In this document: positions 21,901-25,419 of the stretch, piece after piece
Position numbering within the stretch: the first letter of the stretch is position 1
Layout: each line of letters starts with the position of its first letter
DNA from: Ophiothrix spiculata
Taxonomy: Eukaryota > Echinodermata > Ophiuroidea > Amphilepidida > Ophiotrichidae
Direction: 5' to 3' (one strand)
DNA: 26,303 nt
Assembly (NCBI GenBank): GCA_000969725.1
Contig: JXSR01S011572.1
Position numbers and translations under genes: made by a program
The notes under the pieces: generated by a model
Told to the model about the DNA's origin: nothing
Databases searched by the model: none
Seen by the model: the letters and a program-made list of their open reading frames with translations, nothing else

Positions 21901-24418
21901 AAGTATAACTATTTTCACTACCTCTTACCTTCCAAAACACTATCACAGGCAGTGTATACAGTTCGTAAAGGTATATTATGCTGATGTTTCATTGAATTAT
22001 GTAGAATATTTCTAAAGATAAATTTAATTTACTTTAGAAGTCAGTTTACAGGTAAAATGCCTTCAGCCTGGGACGGAAAAAAATGGTCAGTCTGGAAAGG
22101 GTTAAGCCCTAGATATACGTAATTGGACCTTTGAGATTTTGTCTGTGTATGGAATGTTAATATGTGACCGTTTATTCTACATGTATTTACCCTTAGTTAA
22201 AGGGGCATTGGACAAGTTCAGCATCATCTCCAAACTTTTTCCCAAGCATTTTGAGAGTTTTGCATCATTTGAAGCATTAGCAGTAATAATGACAGCATGC
22301 AAAGTTTCATTGTCAAACTCAGACCCTATACTAAAATATTAGATATTCTTTATTTTTTAATTATCGGTGTCAACAACAATAAATACTGCCCTCTATAGTT
22401 GAATTTTTAAAATTGGTCTTTTTAGGAGATATAATGCAAACTCCAAATTTCTTTTGATTTATCTGCAATCTATGACGTGAAAGGAATGTTTTACAAACAA
22501 ATATTTGGATCTTTCTTGATGTACAGCACCAATTAGTACGTTTAAAGAAAAGCCTCATACCCAAGATCAACAAACAAAATAAAATTCAAATTTTTGAATT
22601 TTCTGACTGCTATTTTCTAACATATGAAGTGTAAATCATCAACAAATAAAATTTCAAAATTTTGTCCAATGCCCCTTTAATTTGAGTATCCATGGGAGTT
22701 GTTTACATATTGCCATCTGATTTGTTGTTACACATAAAGCTGAGTTATTGTACTTGCAGATTTTTTATTAAACCTAAGCTTGGTTGCAGACAGGAGCTGC
22801 AGTAAAGGTGGTTTCAGACTAGCTGTCGTTGCGGCACACGACGTTGCGGCACACAACAAAACATTTGCAATTTTGAGTTGTACTGTAGCACGACACATTT
22901 GCATATTGCCGCAATGGTCTGTCGCAAGCAAAGTTGAATTTATTCCAACTCAAAATATTGTGTCGTTGCGACCATCACGACAGGGTAATCGATATATCGG
23001 CTTGTCGTACGGCAAGGAGATCGACAAGGTCGAGTTTGCGCACTTTAAATTTTTTAGTCTGAAACCAGCTTTAGTCCCACTCCATGAGCAAGAACAAAGA
23101 GTGCAGCCATAACTAGCTATGACCCCAGGGGGTCACTTACATTGATAGAAGGTACGGGATGTGCTGTCCTCAATACCCCTTTTTCAAGCCTCCTATTTCG
23201 CTCCCCAAGATGCCCATTTCAAGAATACCTCCAATTCTAGAGACCCACATTTTCAAAGAAAATTACTCAAAAACGTGTTTTGTATAGTTTCAACCTAATT
23301 TTGAGCAATTTTCCGCTCCAATAGTTTTATTTTTTGGGAAAAAAAGGAGTTCCCGAGACCTCAATTCCAAAATAAATATAAGTTCAATAGACCCTATTTT
23401 TGACCAATAATCAGATCTGGATGACCCTATGTTGGATATCGCGCACGACACATACCTACCAAAAATGTATCGAATACCCCCCCCCCCCCCCGCAGAAACC
23501 CGGTCATCCAAGTCAACATAAAAAATGGTAACCATGTGAGTTCTTTATTTTTTCTAAACCCTCCTTTTCAAAGATTTTTAATTGATTTTACTCCCCTTTT
23601 TTGCAAAAACTAGGACAAAATTAGCATAAAAAAATACCCCCTATTTCATGCATATGGTTTTCAAAGACAAGATTTTCAGACACCCCTTTTCAAAGACTCT
23701 AAAAATTTAATATATTAACATGATTAAGAACAAAACATAATTATATACAATACTTTTCATGTCTGTTGTACTACCAGATCTTGTTACACCTTTCCTGCCA
23801 GCTTTCCCGCATCTTCCAAGATTTCCTCCAAAGAAATATTACATGAATTGAAAAAAAAAGGTCTCATTTAAAGATAAGTCAATTGACATGAGGGCAGCAT
23901 TAATGTATGACTTGCCCAGAGGATGTAGACCGAGAACGTTTGGATTTACCAATTCTGTGAAATACCCTTTTTTAAATTTTGCGGAGAAGGATGCTCAAAA
24001 TACCCCCTTTTTTATGATTTCACAGTTCGCGATTACAGTGAAAAATATACTCCTCTTCCACAAAATTTAGAATATACATGGTAACCACTTTTATGGTGAC
24101 TTGGGGGACCGGGCCCAGAAATAGCAACTTGTGTCTGCTGCATTAGAGGGGGGATATTGGACTGGTAATTCTATAATTATAAAGTGTTTATTGCTATGCA
24201 AAAAGTAAACAATTCAAGGGAAATTGAATGTTTTGTGATCTGTTTGTTATTTCAGGGACGACTATGAAGTAAGCTGCCCGGAAATAGATCAGCTTGTGGC
24301 GGCTGCAATGGAGGTTGATGGTGTCTATGGGTCGCGAATCACGGGAGGAGGATTTGGCGGATGTACTGTAACCTTACTTAAGTCGGAAGCCGTGCCTAAG
24401 GCTATCAAGCATATCAAG
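790..24418 (+). CDS. GALK1: Galactokinase (GALK1 type), six exons, 3' end beyond window
   Basis: Galactokinase phosphorylates alpha-D-galactose with ATP to galactose 1-phosphate, the first committed step of the Leloir pathway in the cytosol. The CDS joins 790-963, 3565-3754, 8738-8996, 16562-16743, 18367-18517 and 24256-24418 into 1119 nt (373 residues) without a stop. Visible GHMP-kinase features are the galactose-binding signature [13 protein letters not shown] (residues 39-51, with the conserved Arg40), the phosphate loop [11 protein letters not shown] (136-146), MPCGIMDQ with the catalytic Asp190, and motif [19 protein letters not shown] (344-359). The wording of these motifs is GALK1-like rather than GALK2-like. 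Human GALK1 has 392 residues, so about 20 C-terminal residues are missing. I found no match to the usual C-terminal sequence after 24418, so the last exon should lie outside the window. The start is ATG 790, the only in-frame ATG after the TAA at 745, with A at -3 and G at +4. No frameshift or lost key residue is seen. Confidence 0.95.
964..1594. other. Intron 1, proximal part, nothing recognised
   Basis: AT-rich intronic sequence follows the exon 1 donor. I see no inverted repeat, coding similarity or RNA gene here. Confidence 0.5.
1595..1930 (-). mobile_element. LINE reverse-transcriptase C-terminal relic (CR1/Jockey-like)
   Basis: Read on the minus strand, 1930 down to 1595 encodes the familiar tail of a non-LTR retrotransposon ORF2: [19 protein letters not shown], then RGSKLKIF, then [17 protein letters not shown], and after a frameshift [17 protein letters not shown]. 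The pattern R..FFS.RVI..WN.LP..V(V)NA.S.N.FK..L..HW is typical of CR1/Jockey-type elements. The reading frame breaks near 1676-1690, where an extra 5 bases (actag) shift the frame just after DHV, so the copy is dead. Only the 3' end is present, as expected from 5' truncation during retrotransposition. Confidence 0.8.
1931..3055. other. Intron 1, distal part, no gene
   Basis: AT-rich intronic DNA with no coding similarity that I recognise. Two minor structures are visible: a small hairpin (AACCGAT near 2069 and ATCGGTT near 2086), and a two-copy imperfect repeat of about 20 bases (taagttt.caggagga) at about 2971-3008. Confidence 0.45.
3064..3467. mobile_element. 404-bp miniature inverted-repeat element with 8-bp target duplication (hAT-like)
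   Basis: The ends are inverted: caaggaatttatagagggg on the left and the complement of cccctataaatattccttg on the right. The identity continues as GGAACC and, further in, as an imperfect long inverted repeat (gttgagttattgtacctcc and ggaggtacaataactc). The element is flanked by ATGCAGAC at 3056-3063 and again at 3468-3475. An 8-bp duplication is the signature of hAT (or P) transposons. No transposase is present, so it is non-autonomous. It ends about 100 bases before exon 2. Confidence 0.8.
3565..3754 (+). CDS. GALK1: GALK1 coding exon 2 (residues 59-121 plus one base)
   Basis: The acceptor is ttcatatccag|GCA and the donor is TTTAAAG|gtataa, leaving phase 1. It encodes [12 protein letters not shown] to [13 protein letters not shown], which aligns with the animal GALK1 segment ending in [11 protein letters not shown]. 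The 3' half of this exon has two decayed copies further into intron 2 (see the relic entries). Confidence 0.93.
3801..4952. mobile_element. TTAA-flanked miniature element family A, copy 1 (interrupted)
   Basis: The terminal inverted repeat begins AGGGACTAGCCTTGATTC on the left, and the right end read in reverse complement is AGGGACTGGCCTAGATTC. TTAA lies directly outside both ends (3797-3800 and 4953-4956), suggesting piggyBac- or Kolobok-type insertion. Without the palindrome at 4233-4869 it would be about 511 bp, close to copy 2 (18695-19218, 524 bp), which lies in the same orientation. It begins 46 bases after exon 2. Confidence 0.85.
4233..4869. mobile_element. 637-bp fold-back element nested in family A copy 1
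   Basis: Two inverted arms of about 257 bases (4233-4489 and 4614-4869) surround a 124-base loop. The ends are AACACCTCACAAAAG and its complement. TATA flanks both sides (4229-4232 and 4870-4873). The uninterrupted sister copy of the host element reads ggttatattatt at this point, which fits insertion with duplication of TATA. No coding capacity is visible. Confidence 0.85.
4997..5382. mobile_element. 386-bp inverted-repeat element inside exon-2 relic 1
   Basis: Long inverted ends (about 68 bases) run from tacgccgccgggacagt and caacaggtgcgttttgg on the left to their complements on the right (ccaaaacgcacatgttggg, actgttccggcgta). TA flanks both sides (4995-4996 and 5383-5384). The flanking DNA on both sides belongs to one exon-2-like copy, which shows that this is an insertion. 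Its centre carries a short ORF that may be a THAP-domain fossil (next entry). Confidence 0.82.
5167..5289 (+). pseudogene. 40-codon ORF resembling a degraded THAP zinc-finger N-terminus
   Basis: The ORF starts [14 protein letters not shown] and continues [11 protein letters not shown] before a stop at 5287. THAP domains start MP, have a Cys pair near residues 5 and 9-10, then an F-x-(R/x)-(F/L)-P segment. Here the second Cys (C9) and FRLP are present, but the first Cys position is Tyr. THAP domains occur in the transposases of P and Kolobok elements, so this could be the 5' coding remnant of the element's autonomous parent. The match is short and could be chance. Confidence 0.35.
5462..5872. 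mobile_element. TTAA-flanked miniature element family B, copy 1
   Basis: The ends are CACTTTCCAG and, in reverse complement, ACTTTTCCTG, with TTAA on both sides (5458-5461 and 5873-5876). It matches 21812-22101 in inverted orientation over its whole length. This copy holds about 121 extra bases (about 5628-5750), which accounts for the difference from 290 bp. It has split the exon-2 relic right at the place equivalent to the exon 2 donor. Confidence 0.82.
5941..6084 (+). pseudogene. Second decayed tandem copy of the 3' half of GALK1 exon 2 (relic 2)
   Basis: The series gggattttcattagcaacac, ttgcaaccaggaaaacct, gaagtggagcagtatttc and aaaggtaaatt matches exon 2 (gaattcccgttaccaacac, ttacaaccgggaaaacct, ggagtggtgcaatatttt, aaaggtataatt). 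It is preceded by ataattcaagtaaattt (5899-5915), the copy of the exon 2 intron start that closes the previous unit. An inserted stretch around 6018-6045 and in-frame stops (taaataaatgtga) rule out coding. A donor-like AAAG|gtaaat survives. It shares aataccccc-type upstream sequence with relic 1 that exon 2 lacks, so the two relics probably share a later common ancestor. Confidence 0.82.
6194..6442. mobile_element. Miniature element family C, copy 1 (TGTGATGGCTCACCCC ends)
   Basis: About 249 bp with inverted ends: TGTGATGGCTCACCCCGAAA on the left, and GGGGTGAGTCATCACA on the right. It is strongly similar over its length to 11311-11565 in inverted orientation. No target duplication is clear. 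The reading frame over 6297-6638 is an accident of this repeat and its flank. Confidence 0.85.
6443..7385. other. Intron 2, no feature recognised
   Basis: AT-rich intronic DNA. I find no coding similarity, strong hairpin or recognised element ends between the family C element and the large palindrome. Confidence 0.45.
7386..8098. mobile_element. 713-bp fold-back palindrome, family D copy 1
   Basis: Two arms of roughly 350 bases face each other with little spacer. The left arm begins ggctggggtagaccttcaac and the right arm ends in its complement, ggtctaccccagcc. Inside are matching ggatttttaccctgaacat and gcagggtaaaaatcc, and a T/A-rich centre. TTAA follows the right end (8099-8102), but the left flank is only gtaa. 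A second copy at 24464-25126 has TTAA on both sides. Transcribed, it would fold into a very long hairpin. Confidence 0.85.
8180..8610. mobile_element. About 431-bp miniature inverted-repeat element
   Basis: The ends are tgtgacccgtcatattgaaa and the complement ttcgatatgatgggtcaca, continuing inward as ggtaccttaagg on both sides. Flanks are aaat on the left and att on the right; no certain target duplication. It ends about 127 bases before exon 3. Confidence 0.75.
8738..8996 (+). CDS. GALK1: GALK1 coding exon 3 (residues 122-207 plus two bases)
   Basis: The acceptor is cgttttcag|GTC and the donor is TGTAG|gtaagt. The split Gly codon joins exon 2 as G|GT and the exon ends within an Arg codon (AG|G). 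It encodes the ATP phosphate-binding loop [11 protein letters not shown] and the catalytic segment [11 protein letters not shown] with Asp190. It is the most conserved exon and excludes a pseudogene reading for the locus. Confidence 0.95.
9044..9066. other. Perfect 9-bp stem hairpin just inside intron 3
   Basis: TGACACTTC, a 5-base loop (ggaat) and GAAGTGTCA form a perfect hairpin 47 bases after the exon 3 donor. No T-tract follows, and intrinsic termination does not apply in this context. Function unknown, possibly chance. Confidence 0.4.
9283..9350 (+). repeat. tRNA-like stretch with B box, possible SINE head
   Basis: The string ggggttcgaatccc (9325-9338) is a good pol III B box, and ttgctataggtgg about 35 bases upstream is a weak A box. 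The cloverleaf stems do not pair well, so this is not a working tRNA. It may be the tRNA-derived head of a decayed SINE. Confidence 0.35.
9546..9807. mobile_element. TTAA-flanked miniature element, GCTGAATT ends
   Basis: 262 bp with ends GCTGAATTCAGACTCGACAC and, in reverse complement, GCTGAATTTATACTCAAAAC. TTAA lies at both edges (9542-9545 and 9808-9811). The right half repeats a tttgcg-type word several times (catttgcgttttgag, catttgcggtg, gtttgcggtg). Reading frames on both strands here follow the inverted repeat and are not genes. Confidence 0.7.
9958..10187. mobile_element. TA-flanked miniature element family E, copy 1
   Basis: About 230 bp with ends AAATGCAGTATGTG and the complement of CACATACTGCGTTT, and TA on both sides (9956-9957 and 10188-10189). 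A second copy lies inverted at 18557-19320, where a family A element has split it. Confidence 0.75.
10325..11075. mobile_element. Possible outer element with GGTCCGAT inverted ends
   Basis: agcttggtccgatttttcaa on the left resembles agcatggtccgattgcctca, the reverse complement of the right end. The match is about 15-16 of 20 bases and the flanks show no clear duplication, so the boundary is tentative. It would enclose the better supported element at 10361-10789. Confidence 0.35.
10361..10789. mobile_element. About 430-bp inverted-repeat element
   Basis: The left end aggggtgctctggc runs into aaaatgagaggaaagtcg. The right end carries the complement, cgactttcctctcatttt followed by gcccgagcagccca. 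ATATG-like bases outside both ends hint that the repeat may extend a few bases. No transposase; the small minus-strand reading frame inside has no recognised similarity. Confidence 0.7.
11311..11565. mobile_element. Miniature element family C, copy 2 (inverted relative to copy 1)
   Basis: 255 bp, ends TGTGATGACTCACCCCGAAA and GGGGTGAGCCATCACA. Its reverse complement follows 6194-6442 almost base for base, including the interior (gatgatatcaattttgatt, ttacttgttgaaattgat). TA lies outside both ends. With copy 1 it brackets exon 3. Confidence 0.87.
11748..11787. repeat. Solitary family C-like right end with poly-C tract
   Basis: tcaaag, a run of about 14 C, then ttttttcgggatgagccatcaca match the right end of family C copy 2, with the C tract expanded. 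No matching left end is seen upstream. T-rich tracts (11622-11700) precede it. Confidence 0.55.
11924..12056. repeat. Perfect two-copy tandem repeat, 67-base unit
   Basis: A 67-base unit beginning aactggcgcaagcagaaaat occurs at 11924-11990 and again from 11991, with no difference that I can see. Such identity in a fast-decaying intron suggests a recent duplication. Confidence 0.85.
12238..12290. repeat. Tandem palindrome, near-perfect inverted repeat
   Basis: The palindrome tatggttaccggtaaccata occurs twice, joined by att, and the whole 53 bases (gaattta ... taaattc) is itself nearly self-complementary. It can form a cruciform or a strong RNA hairpin. A similar half (ttatggttaccataatt) lies at 10922-10938. 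Confidence 0.8.
12686..13614. mobile_element. Tc1/mariner-superfamily element nested in the mariner-like shell
   Basis: 929 bp with inverted ends CAGACTGTCCACGAATG and TTTATACCCGG (right end: ccgggtataaa, cattcgtggacagtctg), and TA on both sides (12684-12685 and 13615-13616). It contains the transposase fragment at 12918-13253, read on the plus strand. Confidence 0.85.
12918..13253 (+). pseudogene. Transposase fragment, DDE domain of Tc1/mariner (IS630) type
   Basis: An open stretch of about 111 codons without a proper start encodes [12 protein letters not shown], then [17 protein letters not shown], then [18 protein letters not shown] and IVIPQIA. The order W...G..P, V.V.G.....G..G(P)..F.(D)G..(D/N)...Y...(I/L)...(V/L).P is typical of the middle of Tc1/mariner DDE domains. 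The DNA-binding N-terminus, the first catalytic Asp region and the C-terminus are missing or broken. The frame stops at 13251-13253, so it is an inactive remnant. It lies wholly inside the 929-bp element, which supports the assignment. Confidence 0.7.
13765..14288. mobile_element. 524-bp TA-flanked inverted-repeat element, second insertion in the mariner shell
   Basis: The ends are GTCCTGGCTCCGTGACTTGA and the complement of gtcatggtgccaggac, with further matching interior (gtaaaactgccatt and aatggcagttttac). TA lies on both sides (13763-13764 and 14289-14290). No coding capacity. Confidence 0.8.
14610..14948. mobile_element. TTAA-flanked miniature element, AGGTGTAGGTTCC ends
   Basis: 339 bp, ends AGGTGTAGGTTCC and GGAACCTACACCT, with TTAA at 14606-14609 and 14949-14952. 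No reading frame of note. Confidence 0.82.
15255..15420. mobile_element. 166-bp palindromic miniature element
   Basis: acactgtaaactaaaaagca, cttgtttttggaactggcac and tcgtttt are mirrored by aaaacgagtgccagttcc, aaaacaagtgctttttac and tttacagtgt. The loop repeats the words acaagt and actcatttt. No clear target duplication beyond T/A bases. Confidence 0.8.
15421..15964. other. Intron 3, no feature recognised
   Basis: No coding similarity, clear element ends or strong hairpins seen in this stretch of intron 3. Confidence 0.45.
15965..16040 (-). repeat. tRNA-like sequence, decayed (SINE head or tRNA pseudogene)
   Basis: On the minus strand it reads cctcagtagtatagtggtta (A box region as in animal tRNA-Asp), then, after about 26 bases, ggttcgaatccc (B box). 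A CAT triplet sits near the anticodon position, but the anticodon and T stems do not pair well. It is therefore not a functional tRNA. Confidence 0.55.
16126..16293. mobile_element. 168-bp miniature element, GGCC..TTCCAGAAAGGTGTTTAGCT ends
   Basis: ggcctgtattccagaaaggt followed by gtttagcta on the left is mirrored by tagctaaac and acctttctggaaaacgggcc on the right. GGCC ends of this sort occur in PIF/Harbinger and hAT families. No target duplication is certain (att on the left, ata on the right). Confidence 0.75.
16562..16743 (+). CDS. GALK1: GALK1 coding exon 4 (residues 208-268 plus one base)
   Basis: The acceptor is cctatctatag|GTC and the donor is CTGAAAG|gtaaaa. It completes Arg208 and encodes [36 protein letters not shown] and the following helix. 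NSNVRH..(T/S)..EYP.RR.QC is strongly conserved in animal GALK1. Confidence 0.95.
16744..17386. other. Intron 4, proximal part, short direct repeats only
   Basis: No gene is seen. The phrase atgtcacaaacgttaccaaa occurs at about 17129 and 17163, and a weaker version at about 17362, making a small degenerate repeat. Confidence 0.45.
17387..17680 (-). mobile_element. LINE 3' end: last ORF2 codons, 3' UTR and (ATT)n tail
   Basis: On the minus strand [18 protein letters not shown] precedes a stop (17565-17563), matching the common FK..LK.H.F ending of CR1/L2-type ORF2 proteins. About 100 bases later come gcgccatgagcgttc and gtgcgctgataaatgtc, and then (ATT)n at 17387-17406. GCGCT..ATAAAT followed by ATT repeats is a usual LINE 3' terminus in marine invertebrates. 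It differs from the relic in intron 1. Confidence 0.72.
17725..17985. mobile_element. Miniature element family F, copy 1 (one end missing)
   Basis: aagcttgtttcagactta opens a stretch that matches the reverse complement of 22805-23071, for example gtgcgcaaactcgaccttgtc, acaagccgatatatcg, ttgagttggaataaattcaa and attgcggcaatatgcaaatg. The far end is lost. Together with the inverted copy it brackets exon 5. Confidence 0.8.
17986..18366. other. Intron 4, distal part
   Basis: No element or coding similarity recognised. The end is T-rich (tgtactttttttcaatttg) as expected for a polypyrimidine tract before the exon 5 acceptor. Confidence 0.5.
18367..18517 (+). CDS. GALK1: GALK1 coding exon 5 (residues 269-318 plus two bases)
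   Basis: The acceptor is ccaaaacag|CGC and the donor is CTCTCAG|gtaggc. It encodes [16 protein letters not shown], the helical segment, and [12 protein letters not shown], matching the R.RHVVGEI.RT and [16 protein letters not shown] block of GALK1, which is completed by the next exon. Confidence 0.95.
18557..19320. mobile_element. TA-flanked miniature element family E, copy 2, split by a family A element
   Basis: The left part begins aaatgcagtatgt (TA at 18555-18556) and the right part ends acacatactgcatttt. Removing 18695-19222 leaves about 236 bp that matches 9958-10187 in inverted orientation. It starts 39 bases after exon 5. Confidence 0.72.
18695..19218. mobile_element. TTAA-flanked miniature element family A, copy 2 (uninterrupted)
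   Basis: 524 bp, ends AGGGACTAGCCTAGATTCCA and, in reverse complement, AGGGACTGACCTAGATTC, with TTAA at 18691-18694 and 19219-19222. It matches copy 1 (3801-4952) in the same orientation and supplies the empty site for the palindrome nested in copy 1. Confidence 0.87.
19629..20047 (+). mobile_element. SINE with a tRNA-Val-derived head
   Basis: The head reads gccgtagtgtggtggttagc (A box), cgcctcacacgc (Val anticodon-loop-like, CAC) and ggttcgattccc (B box). This is close to animal tRNA-Val(CAC), but with unpaired anticodon and T stems, so it is not a working tRNA. The body contains gacagggacgtaaagtcatc and ggtcccatgtacag, a motif kind seen in the cores of several invertebrate SINEs. The copy ends in a purine tail (gaaagaaaagaaagaaaaaag, 20026-20047). 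Pol III would transcribe it in the same direction as GALK1. Confidence 0.7.
20048..20414. other. Intron 5, no feature recognised
   Basis: No coding similarity or clear element ends between the SINE tail and the palindrome at 20415. Confidence 0.45.
20415..20561. repeat. 147-bp palindrome
   Basis: gactgctttg, aaaattatttcccctcggtg and atctcaaaaccatgaat are mirrored by attcatggttttgagatc, actgaggggaaataattttt and caaaaagcagtc around a loop of about 23 bases. It may be one end of a larger element that continues into the CpG-richer stretch up to about 20900. Confidence 0.75.
20562..21030. other. Intron 5 segment with a locally CpG-rich core
   Basis: The stretch 20685-20835 holds repeated cg words (cttacgcaaagttacgcag, gtcgcgcgtttgaagctc, gagttacgcgacgc, cccgggcat) and then aaccaatcagaggacag, unlike the rest of the intron. 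It may be the interior of a mobile element joined to the palindrome before it. No gene seen. Confidence 0.35.
21031..21501. mobile_element. TTAA-flanked miniature element, AGGYATTAGCC ends
   Basis: 471 bp, ends AGGTATTAGCCATGATC and, in reverse complement, AGGCATTAGCCACGATCC, with TTAA at 21027-21030 and 21502-21505. Confidence 0.82.
21571..21807. repeat. Diverged tandem repeat, about three units
   Basis: Three passages share the order (t)gaaagc.., tatgatcat.aat.tgca or similar, aattggacc.ttac, gagacaaacaat. They sit at about 21575, 21645 and 21740, spaced about 66 and 98 bases. A trailing aattggacc (22120) lies beyond the family B insertion that interrupts the array. Confidence 0.5.
21812..22101. 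mobile_element. TTAA-flanked miniature element family B, copy 2
   Basis: 290 bp, TTAA at 21808-21811 and 22102-22105, inverted relative to 5462-5872. The interior holds two copies of gggcgtctgagcgacgcc with cagctcaggctta between them. It has split a tandem repeat, since its two flanks share the aattggacc phrase. Confidence 0.82.
22201..22676. mobile_element. TTAA-flanked miniature element, AGGGGCATTGGACAA ends
   Basis: 476 bp, perfect ends AGGGGCATTGGACAA and TTGTCCAATGCCCCT, TTAA at 22197-22200 and 22677-22680. Interior AT-rich, no transposase. Confidence 0.87.
22805..23071. mobile_element. Miniature element family F, copy 2 (complete)
   Basis: 267 bp, ends AAGGTGGTTTCAGACTA and, in reverse complement, AAGCTGGTTTCAGACTA, with TA at 22803-22804 and 23072-23073. 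The phrase gttgcggcacacgac is directly repeated near the left end. Inverted relative to 17725-17985. The long plus-strand reading frame here is a property of the repeat. Confidence 0.85.
23123..24113. repeat. C-rich degenerate repeat region with weak inverted ends
   Basis: It opens ccccagggggtcacttacat and closes gtgacttgggggaccggg, which are roughly complementary. Inside, phrases such as aatacccctttt, ttcaaag and aataccccccttttttatg recur. A C run of about 14 bases sits at 23478-23491, and a second inner end-like passage (acccggtcatccaagtcaac, then atggtaaccatgtg) lies at 23500-23538. It resembles 25420-26303 in reverse orientation. It is probably a repeat family whose type I cannot name. 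Confidence 0.5.
24256..24418 (+). CDS. GALK1: GALK1 coding exon 6 (residues 319-373)
   Basis: The acceptor is gttatttcag|GGA and the donor is ATCAAG|gtcagt in phase 0. It encodes [34 protein letters not shown] and [12 protein letters not shown]. The Gly-rich GGGFGGC is GHMP motif III, which closes the active site. About 20 more residues are expected in a last exon beyond 26303. Confidence 0.95.
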
Positions 24419-24463
24419 GTCAGTACAATACTGCAGACATAAAACGACTTGTGTTCCCTTTAA

Positions 24464-25126
24464 GGCTGGGGTAGACCTTCAACTAGAATGAAATGTTTTT
24501 GTACTCTTACTCTCGAACTAATTGCATAAACCATATAAAAGTATACATTTTTAGAAGTGGATTTTTACTTTGAACATATTGGTGATATCAGTTTTTGACC
24601 AAAAACATATTTTTTGCCCCAAAAATTTCTGGAAAGCATTCATGAAATTTTGAACTTTTTGGAAATTTGAAACAAATGTCTAGGAAGGGTTTCTCAAATT
24701 TTTGATTTTTATGTTATTTTTTGAAAAATTGCCAAAAAAAGGCCAAAAATTGCCATTTTGGTGGCTGCGGTGGTTTTTTTTTGCATTTTTTGACCTAATT
24801 TTGGCATTTTTTACAAAACTAAGATAAAAATCTAAAATTTGAGAAAACACTTCCTAGACATTTGTTTCTAAATTCCAAAAAGCAAAAAAGTTCAAAATTT
24901 TACAAATGCAAATTTAAGTTAGGCTTTCCAGAAATTCTGGGGCAAAAAATATGTTTTTTGGCATTTTTTGCCAAAATTGACATTTTTGGTCAAAAACTGA
25001 TATCATCATCATGTTTCAGGGTAAAAGTCTGCTTCTAAAAATGTATACTTTTGTATAGTTTATGCAATTTAGTTTGAAAGTTACTGTACAAAAACGGTTT
25101 AGACCATTTGAAGGTCTACCCCAGCC
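24464..25126. mobile_element. 663-bp fold-back palindrome, family D copy 2
   Basis: The ends are GGCTGGGGTAGACCTTCAAC and GGTCTACCCCAGCC, with TTAA at 24460-24463 and 25127-25130. It matches 7386-8098 throughout and starts only 46 bases after the exon 6 donor. Both arms are in one transcript, so a long intramolecular duplex is expected. Confidence 0.87.
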
Positions 25127-25343
25127 TTAAGGTTTGTGAGCTTGTGCCAATTTAATCATAGTCTAGAGGTCCGTAAATAGATTCATTTGTCGTAGGATTG
25201 TGTTCAAAATATAGATGATTTTGCGTGACAAATCCAGAAATTACTTATACTTACGACTTTATATTTATGAATAACTAAGTGTCAGACAAATATCAGGCCT
25301 CTATGGATCTCATAATACAGTAGGGGGTTATTTGGTGAATGTA

Positions 25344-25417
25344 CAGTAGCAACTCGTTAACACGTAGTTGCCGGGAATAGTGACAAAACTATGTGTTATC
25401 AGAAGTACGTGTTAAAC
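25344..25417 (+). mobile_element. Pogo/Tigger-like terminal fragment
   Basis: cagtagcaactcgttaacac, then tgttatcagaagtacgtgtt, resembles the pogo-type terminus CAGTAGAACCTCGTTAA... followed by TATC.GAAGT.CGT. Preceding bases are TA. Only one end is present, cut off by the next repeat at 25420. Confidence 0.45.
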
Positions 25418-25419
25418 AT

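Noticed and set aside
22780..23112. 110-codon reading frame on the plus strand
   Set aside because: It is contained almost wholly in the family F miniature element, and the sister copy does not keep the frame.
23478..23491. Poly-C tract as a regulatory or G-quadruplex site
   Set aside because: A single homopolymer run in a repeat, and prone to sequencing error. It does not have four separate G/C runs on its own.
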